Positions 23,237 to 30,899 of a stretch of DNA of 35,824 bases are shown here, in pieces (the stretch's first letter is position 1; every line of letters begins with the position of its first letter). The stretch is taken from the NCBI GenBank assembly GCA_947176295.1, contig CAMWQB010000015.1, positions 1 to 35,824 of the forward strand, written 5' to 3'. The notes below the pieces were generated by a model, which searched no databases, had not been told where the DNA came from, and saw only the letters and a program-made list of their open reading frames with translations. A program made the translations under genes and the position numbers. This DNA is from an uncultured Porphyromonadaceae bacterium (GTDB lineage: Bacteria; Bacteroidota; Bacteroidia; Bacteroidales; Muribaculaceae).

Positions 23237-24253
23237 ATGACACCACGCAAAGTTTGGCAGATTTTTCTCAAGTATATCATCCCGCTGATTATCAGCGTCG
23301 GCCTATGCTACCTTCTCTTCAAAGGCATAGACTTCAAGGAGATGCTTGCAATCGTGCGCGACAAGTGCGATTTCCGATGGATAGCCTTCGCTATGGTGGT
23401 GAGCATATTTTCGCACGTCTTCCGCGCCCTCCGCTGGGGCATACAGCTTCGCGCCCTCGGCATCCGCGCTCCGCTCTACGCCCTGGTCTACAGCATTTTC
23501 GGCACCTACGCCGTCAATCTCGTCTTCCCCCGTCTCGGCGAAGTCTGGCGCACCGGATACATAGCCCAGAGGCAGGACGCACCCTTCGCCACCGTATTCG
23601 GCTCCATGGTGGCCGACCGCCTGGCCGATACCATCACCGTCCTCCTTCTCGCCCTCATCACATTCGCACTCGCCTCCGGAGCCATCCTCGACTTCCTCCA
23701 CACCAACGGCGAAGCCTATGCCGCCATAGGCGCAATCCTCGCCTCCCCCTGGCTCTGGAGCGCCATTGCCGTGGGCGTCGCAGCCCTCTGGTGGTTTATG
23801 ACCCGCAAATGGACAGCCGGTCCCTTCTTCAAGCTTCAGAACGCCCTCCGCGAGCTCTGGGCCGGCTTCGCCGTCATAGTCCGCATGCCCGGGAAAGCCC
23901 AGTGGCTGCTCTGGACAGTTGCGCTCTGGGGCTGCTACTTCCTGCAGAACTACATCACCTTCTTCGCCTTCCCCTTCACGCGCGAAGTCCTCGCCGACCA
24001 CGGCATCCTCGCCGCGCTCGTTACCTTTGTCCTCTCGTCCATATCCATGGGCGTGCCCTCCAACGGAGGTATAGGCCCCTGGCAGTGGGCCGTTATATTC
24101 GCCCTCGGCATCTATGGCGTAGGCGCCACCGAGGCCGGAGCCTTCGCCAACCTCGTCCTCGGCTCCCAGACCCTCCTCCTCATAGCCCTCGGCATCTTCA
24201 CGTTCGCCGCGATTGCCCTCGACAAGAAAAAGAAAAATCCCAAGATACAATGA
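23237..24253 (+). CDS. Lysylphosphatidylglycerol synthetase-type integral membrane protein (UPF0104)
   Basis: This 338-residue polytopic membrane protein (about eight hydrophobic helices) is of the family related to the flippase half of MprF. Typical elements are FRALRWGIQL, YAVNLVFPRLGEVWR, SMVADRLADTITVLLL and the glycine-rich SISMGVPSNGGIGPWQWAV. It ends in a lysine-rich tail. In Bacteroidetes its lipid substrate is unknown, and there is no catalytic synthase domain. The stop overlaps the next gene start (ATGA, 24250-24253), so translation is probably coupled. Confidence 0.85.
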   Translation: MTPRKVWQIFLKYIIPLIISVGLCYLLFKGIDFKEMLAIVRDKCDFRWIAFAMVVSIFSHVFRALRWGIQLRALGIRAPLYALVYSIFGTYAVNLVFPRLGEVWRTGYIAQRQDAPFATVFGSMVADRLADTITVLLLALITFALASGAILDFLHTNGEAYAAIGAILASPWLWSAIAVGVAALWWFMTRKWTAGPFFKLQNALRELWAGFAVIVRMPGKAQWLLWTVALWGCYFLQNYITFFAFPFTREVLADHGILAALVTFVLSSISMGVPSNGGIGPWQWAVIFALGIYGVGATEAGAFANLVLGSQTLLLIALGIFTFAAIALDKKKKNPKIQ

Positions 24254-25461
24254 ATAAAGTCATCATCATCGGCTGTGGCGGTGTCGGCACCGTCGTGGCC
24301 CACAAGTGCGCCCAGCACCCCGAAGTATTCAACGAGATTGTCATCGCCGCTCGCACCCGCAGCAAGTGCGAAGCCGTCGCAAAGGCAATCGGCAAGCCCA
24401 ACGTCAGCGTCGACACCGTCGACGCTGATTCCGTCGAGCAGCTCGTCGAACTCTTCCGCCGCCACAATCCCGTCCTCGTCATCAACGTCGCCCTCCCCTA
24501 TCAGGACCTCACCATCATGGAAGCATGCCTGCAGTGCGGCGTAAACTACCTCGACACAGCCAACTACGAGCCCAAGGACGAAGCCCACTTCGAATACTCA
24601 TGGCAGTGGGCATTCCGCGAGCGCTTCGAGAAAGCAGGCCTCACGGCCATCCTCGGCTGCGGGTTCGACCCCGGGGTGAGCGGCGTCTTCACGGCATACG
24701 CCGCGAAGCACTACTTCTCCGCAATGGAATATCTCGACATCGTCGACTGCAACGCAGGAAACCACGGCAAGGCCTTCGCCACCAACTTCAACCCCGAAAT
24801 CAATATCCGCGAAATCACACAGAACGGCCGCTACTGGAAGGACGGCCAGTGGGTCGTTACAGGTCCCCTCGAAGTCCATCAGCCGCTCACATATCCCAAT
24901 ATCGGCGAGCGCGAGAGTTATCTCCTCTACCACGAAGAGCTCGAAAGCCTCGTCCTCAACTATCCCACAATCAAGCGCGCACGCTTCTGGATGACATTCG
25001 GACAGGAATACCTCACCCACCTGCGGGTAATTCAGAACATCGGAATGGCCCGCATCGACGAAGTCGACTATCAAGGCACAAAGATTGTTCCCCTCCAGTT
25101 CCTCAAGGCTGTCCTCCCCAACCCCCAGGACCTCGGCGCAAACTACCACGGCGAGACCTCCATCGGCTGCCGCATCTCCGGCAAGGACAAGGATGGCAAG
25201 CCCCTCACATACTACATCTATAACAACTGCTCCCACGAAGAAGCCTTCAAGGAAACAGGCATGCAGGCCGTGAGCTACACCACCGGCGTCCCCGCAATGG
25301 TAGGCGCAATGATGTTCCTCACCGGAAAATGGGACCTCAAGGGCGTGCGCAATGTCGAGGAATTCGACCCCGATCCCTTCCTCGAAGCTCTCGCCGCCAA
25401 CGGCCTCCCCTGGCATGAAATAATCAACGGCGACCTCGAAGTAGAACGCATCGACAACTAA
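24250..25461 (+). CDS. Carboxynorspermidine synthase-like saccharopine dehydrogenase family protein
   Basis: This 403-residue NAD(P)-dependent reductase has an N-terminal Rossmann motif (IIIGCGGVGTVVAHK, 4-18). Other features are VINVALPYQDLTIMEACL, the conserved NYLDTANYE, GCGFDPGVSGVF and a C-terminal dimer region with SYTTGVPAMVGAMM. These match carboxy(nor)spermidine dehydrogenase, which condenses an aspartate semialdehyde with a diamine to make carboxy(nor)spermidine, the alternative polyamine route of Bacteroidetes. The decarboxylase partner is not in the window. The start at 24250 is fixed by the ATGA overlap with the membrane protein and by the Rossmann motif position. An element end abuts the TAA stop, and a terminator follows. 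Confidence 0.87.
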   Translation: MNKVIIIGCGGVGTVVAHKCAQHPEVFNEIVIAARTRSKCEAVAKAIGKPNVSVDTVDADSVEQLVELFRRHNPVLVINVALPYQDLTIMEACLQCGVNYLDTANYEPKDEAHFEYSWQWAFRERFEKAGLTAILGCGFDPGVSGVFTAYAAKHYFSAMEYLDIVDCNAGNHGKAFATNFNPEINIREITQNGRYWKDGQWVVTGPLEVHQPLTYPNIGERESYLLYHEELESLVLNYPTIKRARFWMTFGQEYLTHLRVIQNIGMARIDEVDYQGTKIVPLQFLKAVLPNPQDLGANYHGETSIGCRISGKDKDGKPLTYYIYNNCSHEEAFKETGMQAVSYTTGVPAMVGAMMFLTGKWDLKGVRNVEEFDPDPFLEALAANGLPWHEIINGDLEVERIDN

Positions 25462-25489
25462 GCCCCCTGTCACCAATATTTATTAAGGC
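25459..25489 (+). repeat. Solo end of the TAA-targeting repeat family
   Basis: The dehydrogenase stop TAA (25459-25461) is followed after exactly 11 nt by CCAATATTTATTAAGGC. In the element at 5294 the same spacing from the flanking TAA leads to CCAATATTTGTTAAGGC (16 of 17 identical). The 11-nt spacer is partly conserved (G.CCC start). No inverted partner is seen nearby, so this would be a degraded or solo end. Confidence 0.5.
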
Positions 25490-25503
25490 CCGAGCATATC
25501 CAC

Positions 25504-25558
25504 ATCATAGCCGCAGGAAAAATTTCTATCCGAAAATTCCCGCGGCTATGATTTTTTT
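25504..25558 (+). terminator. Rho-independent terminator after the dehydrogenase
   Basis: An 11-bp stem, ATCATAGCCGC (25504-25514) with GCGGCTATGAT (25542-25552), is extended by partly pairing AT-rich arms and followed by seven Ts (25552-25558). Confidence 0.8.
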
Positions 25559-25560
25559 AG

Positions 25561-25568
25561 TATCTTTG
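25561..25568 (+). promoter_or_regulatory. -7 box for the nuclease operon
   Basis: TATCTTTG fits TANNTTTG directly after the terminator T-tract, 59 bp before the ATG at 25628. The -33 region would overlap the terminator stem. Confidence 0.55.
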
Positions 25569-25627
25569 CGACATCTAAACCTATACCATACATTTAAATC
25601 TTTTATCTCCTCCCAAGGATATATCCA

Positions 25628-26674
25628 ATGAAACGACTTCTTCTCGCTCTCGCCGCCGCCATCATCATGGCCGGAGGCATCAATGCCCAGAACACAGCGC
25701 GCCGCGCTCAGGTCGCCGGAATTGCCTTCTACAATTTCGAGAATCTCTTCGACACGATTCCCAACAACCCCGAAGGCCGCGACCAGGAGTTCACCCCCGG
25801 AGGATCCCGCCAGTGGAACGGCCGTAAATACCGCGAGAAAGTCCACAACCTTGCATACGCCATCTCCCATTTCACCACCAAGACCACGCCCTACGGCCCC
25901 GCAATTATAGGTGTGAGCGAAATCGAAAACCGCTCGGTCATGGAAGACGTCGCCGCTCAGCCCGAGCTCGCCGCCTGGAAGCTCGGAATCATCCACCACG
26001 ACTCCCCCGACGCCCGCGGCGTCGACGTCGGCCTCATGTACAACCCCCGCTACTTCCGTCCCGAAAACGTTACAAACCATCGCCTCACCGAAGTGCCCTT
26101 CCGCACCCGCGACCAGATGTGCGTCGTCGGCAGCCTCCTCGGCCAGCGAGTAGCCGTCATCGTCAACCACTGGCCCTCGCGCCTCGGTGGACAGGAAAAA
26201 TCGTCGCCCAATCGCGAAGCAGCCGCCCGCCTCTGCGTGGCAATCGCCGACTCCCTCTGGAAAGTCGACCCCGAAATCGGCGTGATCATCATGGGCGACC
26301 TCAACGACGACCCCATGGACAAGAGCTGCGCAAAAGTCCTCGGTGCTCGCAAAGACGCCAAAGGCGTAGCCCCCCACGGATTCTTCAATCCCTTCTGGAG
26401 CCTTCTCGAGCGCGGAATCGGCACCCTCGCTTATAAGAGCTCCTGGAATCTCTTCGACCAGATCATCATCTCCGGCAATCTCGCAAACCCCGCTTCCGAC
26501 AGCAGCTGGCGTTTCTTCGAAGCAAAGGTCTGGAACCTCGACTTCCTCAAGGACACCGAAGGCAACCGCGTAGGCTATCCCAAGCGAACATACGCCGCCG
26601 GCTCCTATCTCGGCGGATACTCCGACCACTTCCCCACCGAAATCCTCCTCCGTCGCACCATCGAAGCAAAGTAA
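25628..26674 (+). CDS. Secreted endonuclease/exonuclease/phosphatase family protein
   Basis: This 348-residue protein has an N-terminal signal peptide (LLLALAAAIIMAGGINAQ) and an EEP (DNase I-like) catalytic domain. The active-site motifs are all present: FYNFENLFDT, VSEIEN (metal-binding Glu), DARGVDVGLMY, VNHWPSR (His), MGDLNDDP and YSDHFPTEILL (Asp-His). By family knowledge it cleaves phosphodiester bonds, either nucleic acid or another phosphoester, outside the cytoplasm. It has its own promoter and probably shares an mRNA with the next gene, 39 bp on. It lies just upstream of a TonB receptor and OB-fold-type lipoproteins. The exact substrate is not readable. Confidence 0.88.
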   Translation: MKRLLLALAAAIIMAGGINAQNTARRAQVAGIAFYNFENLFDTIPNNPEGRDQEFTPGGSRQWNGRKYREKVHNLAYAISHFTTKTTPYGPAIIGVSEIENRSVMEDVAAQPELAAWKLGIIHHDSPDARGVDVGLMYNPRYFRPENVTNHRLTEVPFRTRDQMCVVGSLLGQRVAVIVNHWPSRLGGQEKSSPNREAAARLCVAIADSLWKVDPEIGVIIMGDLNDDPMDKSCAKVLGARKDAKGVAPHGFFNPFWSLLERGIGTLAYKSSWNLFDQIIISGNLANPASDSSWRFFEAKVWNLDFLKDTEGNRVGYPKRTYAAGSYLGGYSDHFPTEILLRRTIEAK

Positions 26675-26713
26675 GAAATACAATCAACCTTTAATAATCA
26701 ACATCACAAGCGT

Positions 26714-27871
26714 ATGAAAAAAGCTTTACTCTCAATGGCTGTAGCTTTCTGCACCGCAGCCGCTTTCGCAGCCCCCGTCACCCTCGACGTCAAGGACGCC
26801 ACCGACATCAAGGGCACCGACATCCCCGAAGTACCTGCCGGCACCGAAGGCTCCACAAACGGTGCTGCCCGCCACATCGAGCTCGAATCCTTCGTCATCG
26901 ACGGATACACCTTCACCGTTACTCAGCCCGAGGACGAAAAGGCCGCCAAGGCTTCGTATTACTATCCCATGAGCACCAACCCCAACGGCGCCGTTACCGT
27001 GCGCATGTACACCGGTTCCGCTCTCACAATCACCGCTCCCGCCGGCGTCAAGATGGCAAAGATCGAATTCTCCGGCTCCAACGGTAAGACCACCGCTTCC
27101 AGCTACACCTGCACCCCCGGTGAGCTCAGCGACCTCAAAGCTTCCGCTCAGACCTGGACGTACGCCGCCGGCACCGAAAGCGTTACCATCAACTACGGCG
27201 CACAGTTCCGCATCTCCAAGATGGTCGTTACCCCCGTTGGCGAAGGCGTTGAAGATCCCGAACCCGTAGAAAAGACCGCATTCGTCCTCGCCGACGAAAT
27301 CGCTGCCGGCGACGAAATCCTCTTCGTAGCAGGTGGTAAAGTCCTCGGAGGCCTCAACAACATCCTCGCCAAAGGCTACGGCTATCTCGAAGTTGTCGAC
27401 CTTCCCTCCGACGCTACCGACAACAAGTTCAGCATCGCCGATCCCCAGCCCCTCAAGGTTGCTGCTGCCGACGGTGGATACACCTTCGAGCTCTCCAACG
27501 GCAAGCTCCTCGGCGCCAAGTCCAACTATAACACCTTCGACACCACGGCCGATTCCGACGCCGCCCGCGTATGGACCGTTTCCTTCGAAGACGACGGCGC
27601 AGCCACAATCACCAACGTTGCTACCGGCAATGTCGTTTATCAGGATCCCAAATACGGCAGCTTCGGTGCATACAAGGCCGATTCCGTGAACGACACTCTC
27701 GTGAAGCCCTTCATCTACAAGAAGGACGCCTCCTCCGGCATTCAGGAAGTCGAAGTCGAGAACGCCCCCGTTGAATACTTCAACCTCCAGGGCATCCGTG
27801 TAGCAGAGCCCGCACGCGGCCTCTACATCATGCGCCAGGGCAACAAGGCCTCAAAGGTCTACATCCGCTAA
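26714..27871 (+). CDS. Secreted beta-rich protein with short C-terminal sorting-like tail
   Basis: This 385-residue secreted protein has the signal peptide MKKALLSMAVAFCTAAAFA. An N-terminal beta domain (about 55-180) has phrases such as TITAPAGVKMAKIEFSG and ISKMVVTPVGEG. A second domain (about 195-345) has alternating strands (FELSNGKLLGAKSNYN, VWTVSFEDDGAATITNVATG). A linker GIQEVEVENAP leads to the tail VEYFNLQGIRVAEPARGLYI ending KASKVYIR. This tail is frequent at the C-termini of Prevotella/Muribaculaceae secreted proteins and resembles the second half of type A type IX sorting domains. Function is unknown. It probably shares an operon with the nuclease and is closed by a terminator. 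Confidence 0.75.
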   Translation: MKKALLSMAVAFCTAAAFAAPVTLDVKDATDIKGTDIPEVPAGTEGSTNGAARHIELESFVIDGYTFTVTQPEDEKAAKASYYYPMSTNPNGAVTVRMYTGSALTITAPAGVKMAKIEFSGSNGKTTASSYTCTPGELSDLKASAQTWTYAAGTESVTINYGAQFRISKMVVTPVGEGVEDPEPVEKTAFVLADEIAAGDEILFVAGGKVLGGLNNILAKGYGYLEVVDLPSDATDNKFSIADPQPLKVAAADGGYTFELSNGKLLGAKSNYNTFDTTADSDAARVWTVSFEDDGAATITNVATGNVVYQDPKYGSFGAYKADSVNDTLVKPFIYKKDASSGIQEVEVENAPVEYFNLQGIRVAEPARGLYIMRQGNKASKVYIR

Positions 27872-27893
27872 GCCATTCCAATCCCTAATCCCC

Positions 27894-27929
27894 ATCCGCG
27901 ACCCGCATCCCCGGGCCGCGGATTTTTTT
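27894..27929 (+). terminator. Rho-independent terminator after the nuclease operon
   Basis: The stem ATCCGCG (27894-27900) with CGCGGAT (27917-27923) has an inner CCCG/CGGG pairing and is followed by seven Ts (27923-27929). Confidence 0.8.
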
Positions 27930-27987
27930 GCACCACGACGACAACATGTTTCTTAGCATATTTTAAACACATTTGGAGGATTTTTCG

Positions 27988-27995
27988 TAAATTTG
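27988..27995 (+). promoter_or_regulatory. -7 box for the TonB receptor operon
   Basis: TAAATTTG fits TANNTTTG, 84 bp before the ATG at 28080. The leader is relatively long and the -33 box is not clear. Confidence 0.45.
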
Positions 27996-28079
27996 GAAGC
28001 TGAATACTGCCCAAAATCCGCAGTCTCAGATAAACGTCTAAAAATCAAATCACTAAAACCATAACAACACATTTCCCCT

Positions 28080-30866
28080 ATGAAGCTAAAATTGTTCCTG
28101 CTGTTGCTGCTTGCGGCTGTGCTTCCGTCAGCGGCACAGAAAGCGGCGACTCAGACTATCGTCGGCGTCGTCGTGAACAGCAACACCGGTTCGCCCGTAG
28201 CCGGGGCCACTGTGCTCTTGCGCGATAAGGGTGTTTCCGCAACTACCAATTTCAACGGCGATTTCCGAATCACCGTCCCCGCAGGCGAAACCCCCGACTA
28301 TCTCGTTGTCTCAGGCGACGCTTACGACAGCTATGGCGTGTCCGTCGCCGGACATGCCAACATCAACCTCGGTGAAATCCGCCTCCTTCCCGTCGGCGAA
28401 GCTACCGAATTCTATGGCGACCAGGAAGACCTCATGTTCGACGAAGCCGTCGTCGACGACGAGGAAGGTGCTTCTCAGAGCATCGCGGCCCTCACTGGCT
28501 CCAACGACAACCTCTACTACTCCACCGCCTCCTACAACTTCAGCCCGATGTATTTCCGCTTCCGCGGATACGACTCCATGTATCAGAGCGTCTACATCAA
28601 CGGCATCCGCATGAACGACCTCATCCGCGGCCGCTTCAACTTCTCCACCCTCCTGGGCATGACCTCGCGAGCATTCCGCAACAAGACCACGAACGTCGGC
28701 ATCGAAGCCGCAAACTATGGCTTCGGCGACCTCGGCGGAGCCGTGAATTACAACACAACCACCGACCTCTATGCCCCCGGCTTCAACGGCTCCGTGGCCT
28801 TCACCAACTCCAACTACATGCTCCGCGCAATGGCCACATGGTCGTCCGGCCTCAACGACAAAGGCTGGGCCTACACCGTCAGCGCCATCGGACGCTACGC
28901 CAAGGAAGGCGTCCAGCCCGGCACCTTCTACAACAGCGGTGGCCTCTTCTTCAGCGGCGAAAAGAAAATCAACGACTTCCATACCCTCACGCTCACAGCC
29001 TTCGGAGGCCCCACACAGCGTGCAACCGGACGTGCAACATATCAGGAAGCATACGACCTCGCTGGCTCCAACCTCTATAACCCCGACTGGGGCTGGCAGG
29101 ACGGCAAGAAGCGCTCCGCTCGCATCACCGAGACCTTCGACCCCACCGTCATCCTGAACTGGATTTTCAAGAAGGACGCCACGACCCTCAACACGGCCGC
29201 TGCATTCCGAAGCGTGTACTACAACCGCACAGCCCTGCAGTATTATAAGGCCAACGACCCCAACCCAACATACTACCGCTACCTCCCCTCCTACTACTCC
29301 AATAAGAACAACGAAGACGACTTCGACTACGAGCAGTACGACTACTACACCTATCTCTGGAAGAACGACGAGAACTTCCGCCAAATCAAGTGGGACGAGC
29401 TCTATCAGGTAAATGCCCTCAACGATGTCCAGAACCTCACGCTTCCCGACGCCGAGAAGAAAGGCTCCTCCTACATCCTTGAGAACCGCATCAACAAGCA
29501 GATCAACGCCATGTTCAACACCTACGTGAACACGCGCCTCAACTCCTTCATGACCCTCCAGGCAGGCCTCAGCTTCAACTACACTCGCAGCTCCAACTAC
29601 AAGACCGTACGCGACCTCCTCGGCGGACAGTTCTGGCTCGACGTCGATCCCTTCAGCGACCGCGACATCACCCTCGCGCCCGACAATCTCCAGAACGACC
29701 TCGACAACCCCAACCGCCGCGTAGGCAAGGGCGAGAAGTTCGGATACGACTACGACATCAACGCCATCCAGGCCTCCGCTTGGGCACAGAACGTAATCAC
29801 CCTCCCCCACTGGGACATCAACTACGGGTTCAAGATCGAATACACCCAGTATCAGCGCGATGGACACATGCGCAATGGCCGTGCGCCCCACAATTCCCTT
29901 GGTAAGAGCGAAATGCTCCGCTTCGACACCGGCGCCCTCAAGCTCGGCGCAACATACAAGATCGACGGCCGAAACCAACTCGTTGCCCACGCCGAATATG
30001 GCACACGTGCCCCCCTCTTCGACAACGTCTTCATCGCGCCCCGTGTGAAAAATACCGTCGTTGCTAACGTCGAGCCCGAGCGCAACATCGCCGTCGACGC
30101 TTCATACGTCTGGAACTACCGCCGCTTCCGCGGAAGCATCACCGGCTTCTACACCGATATGGACAACGCTATCGAGCGCAACGGCTTCTACGACGAGCAG
30201 TATCAGACCTATGCCAACTACGTCCTTCAGGGCGTCCGCCGCGTCTACAAAGGCGTCGAGCTCGGAATGGCATATAAGATAACACCATCCCTCACGGCCA
30301 CTTTCGCCGGTAGCTTCGCTCGCTTCAACTACAAGAACAACCCCCAGGGCACACGCACATTTGAAAACGGCCTTTATCCCGACACAACCCAGACCGTATA
30401 CCTCAACAACTACTATCTGGGCTCCACTCCGCAAGTCAACACCAACCTCGGTTTCGACTACGCCGCTCCCAAGAACTGGTTCTTCAACATCAACGGAACT
30501 TTCCAGGCCGACTCCTACGTGAACCTCTCGCCCGCATACCACGAAGCCCTCGCAAACCTCTGGACGCAGTTCGGCGGCTCCGAGGCCGAGCTTCAGGCTA
30601 AGATCGACGAGCTCTCCGGCCAGGACAAGCTCAAGAACGCTTTCACGCTCAACCTCTCCATCGGCAAGGTAATATACATCAACCGCAAGGTGAGCATGAA
30701 CATCAACGTCAACGTCAACAATATCCTCAACAACCGCGACATCGTAACCTACGCTTACCAGCAGGGGCGCCTCGACACGAAGAACTACGACCGCGAGGCA
30801 TATCCCAACCGTCTGAGCTATGCTCAGGGCGTCCGCGTGTTCGCAAACGTTGGCATCCGCTTCTAA
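28080..30866 (+). CDS. TonB-dependent outer-membrane receptor with carboxypeptidase-like regulatory domain
   Basis: This 928-residue outer-membrane receptor has a signal peptide (about 1-20). A CarboxypepD_reg-like beta domain (about 25-105; VGVVVNSNTGSPVAGATVLL) is followed by a plug domain (about 125-230; FRFRGYDSMYQSVYINGIRM, FGDLGGAVNY) and a 22-strand-type barrel rich in Asn/Tyr, ending in aromatic VRVFANVGIRF. It would import a ligand using TonB energy. No SusD gene follows. Instead two DUF5689 lipoproteins come 33 bp and ~1.8 kb downstream, so they are its likely surface partners. The ligand is unknown. The upstream secreted phosphodiesterase suggests nucleic acid, nucleotides or phosphate. 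Confidence 0.88.
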   Translation: MKLKLFLLLLLAAVLPSAAQKAATQTIVGVVVNSNTGSPVAGATVLLRDKGVSATTNFNGDFRITVPAGETPDYLVVSGDAYDSYGVSVAGHANINLGEIRLLPVGEATEFYGDQEDLMFDEAVVDDEEGASQSIAALTGSNDNLYYSTASYNFSPMYFRFRGYDSMYQSVYINGIRMNDLIRGRFNFSTLLGMTSRAFRNKTTNVGIEAANYGFGDLGGAVNYNTTTDLYAPGFNGSVAFTNSNYMLRAMATWSSGLNDKGWAYTVSAIGRYAKEGVQPGTFYNSGGLFFSGEKKINDFHTLTLTAFGGPTQRATGRATYQEAYDLAGSNLYNPDWGWQDGKKRSARITETFDPTVILNWIFKKDATTLNTAAAFRSVYYNRTALQYYKANDPNPTYYRYLPSYYSNKNNEDDFDYEQYDYYTYLWKNDENFRQIKWDELYQVNALNDVQNLTLPDAEKKGSSYILENRINKQINAMFNTYVNTRLNSFMTLQAGLSFNYTRSSNYKTVRDLLGGQFWLDVDPFSDRDITLAPDNLQNDLDNPNRRVGKGEKFGYDYDINAIQASAWAQNVITLPHWDINYGFKIEYTQYQRDGHMRNGRAPHNSLGKSEMLRFDTGALKLGATYKIDGRNQLVAHAEYGTRAPLFDNVFIAPRVKNTVVANVEPERNIAVDASYVWNYRRFRGSITGFYTDMDNAIERNGFYDEQYQTYANYVLQGVRRVYKGVELGMAYKITPSLTATFAGSFARFNYKNNPQGTRTFENGLYPDTTQTVYLNNYYLGSTPQVNTNLGFDYAAPKNWFFNINGTFQADSYVNLSPAYHEALANLWTQFGGSEAELQAKIDELSGQDKLKNAFTLNLSIGKVIYINRKVSMNINVNVNNILNNRDIVTYAYQQGRLDTKNYDREAYPNRLSYAQGVRVFANVGIRF

Positions 30867-30899
30867 CATCACTTCCAATTCAACACCTCAATTCAGAAT

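Noticed and set aside
22972-24249. Upstream in-frame extension of the dehydrogenase through the whole flippase gene
   Set aside because: The extension is Arg/His/Pro-rich and out of frame with a clear membrane protein. The Rossmann motif and ATGA overlap place the true start at 24250.
28311-29990. Minus-strand frame of 559 codons opposite the TonB receptor
   Set aside because: The receptor gene uses C-ending codons so heavily that the opposite strand lacks stops. The predicted product is Val/Glu/Gly-rich noise.
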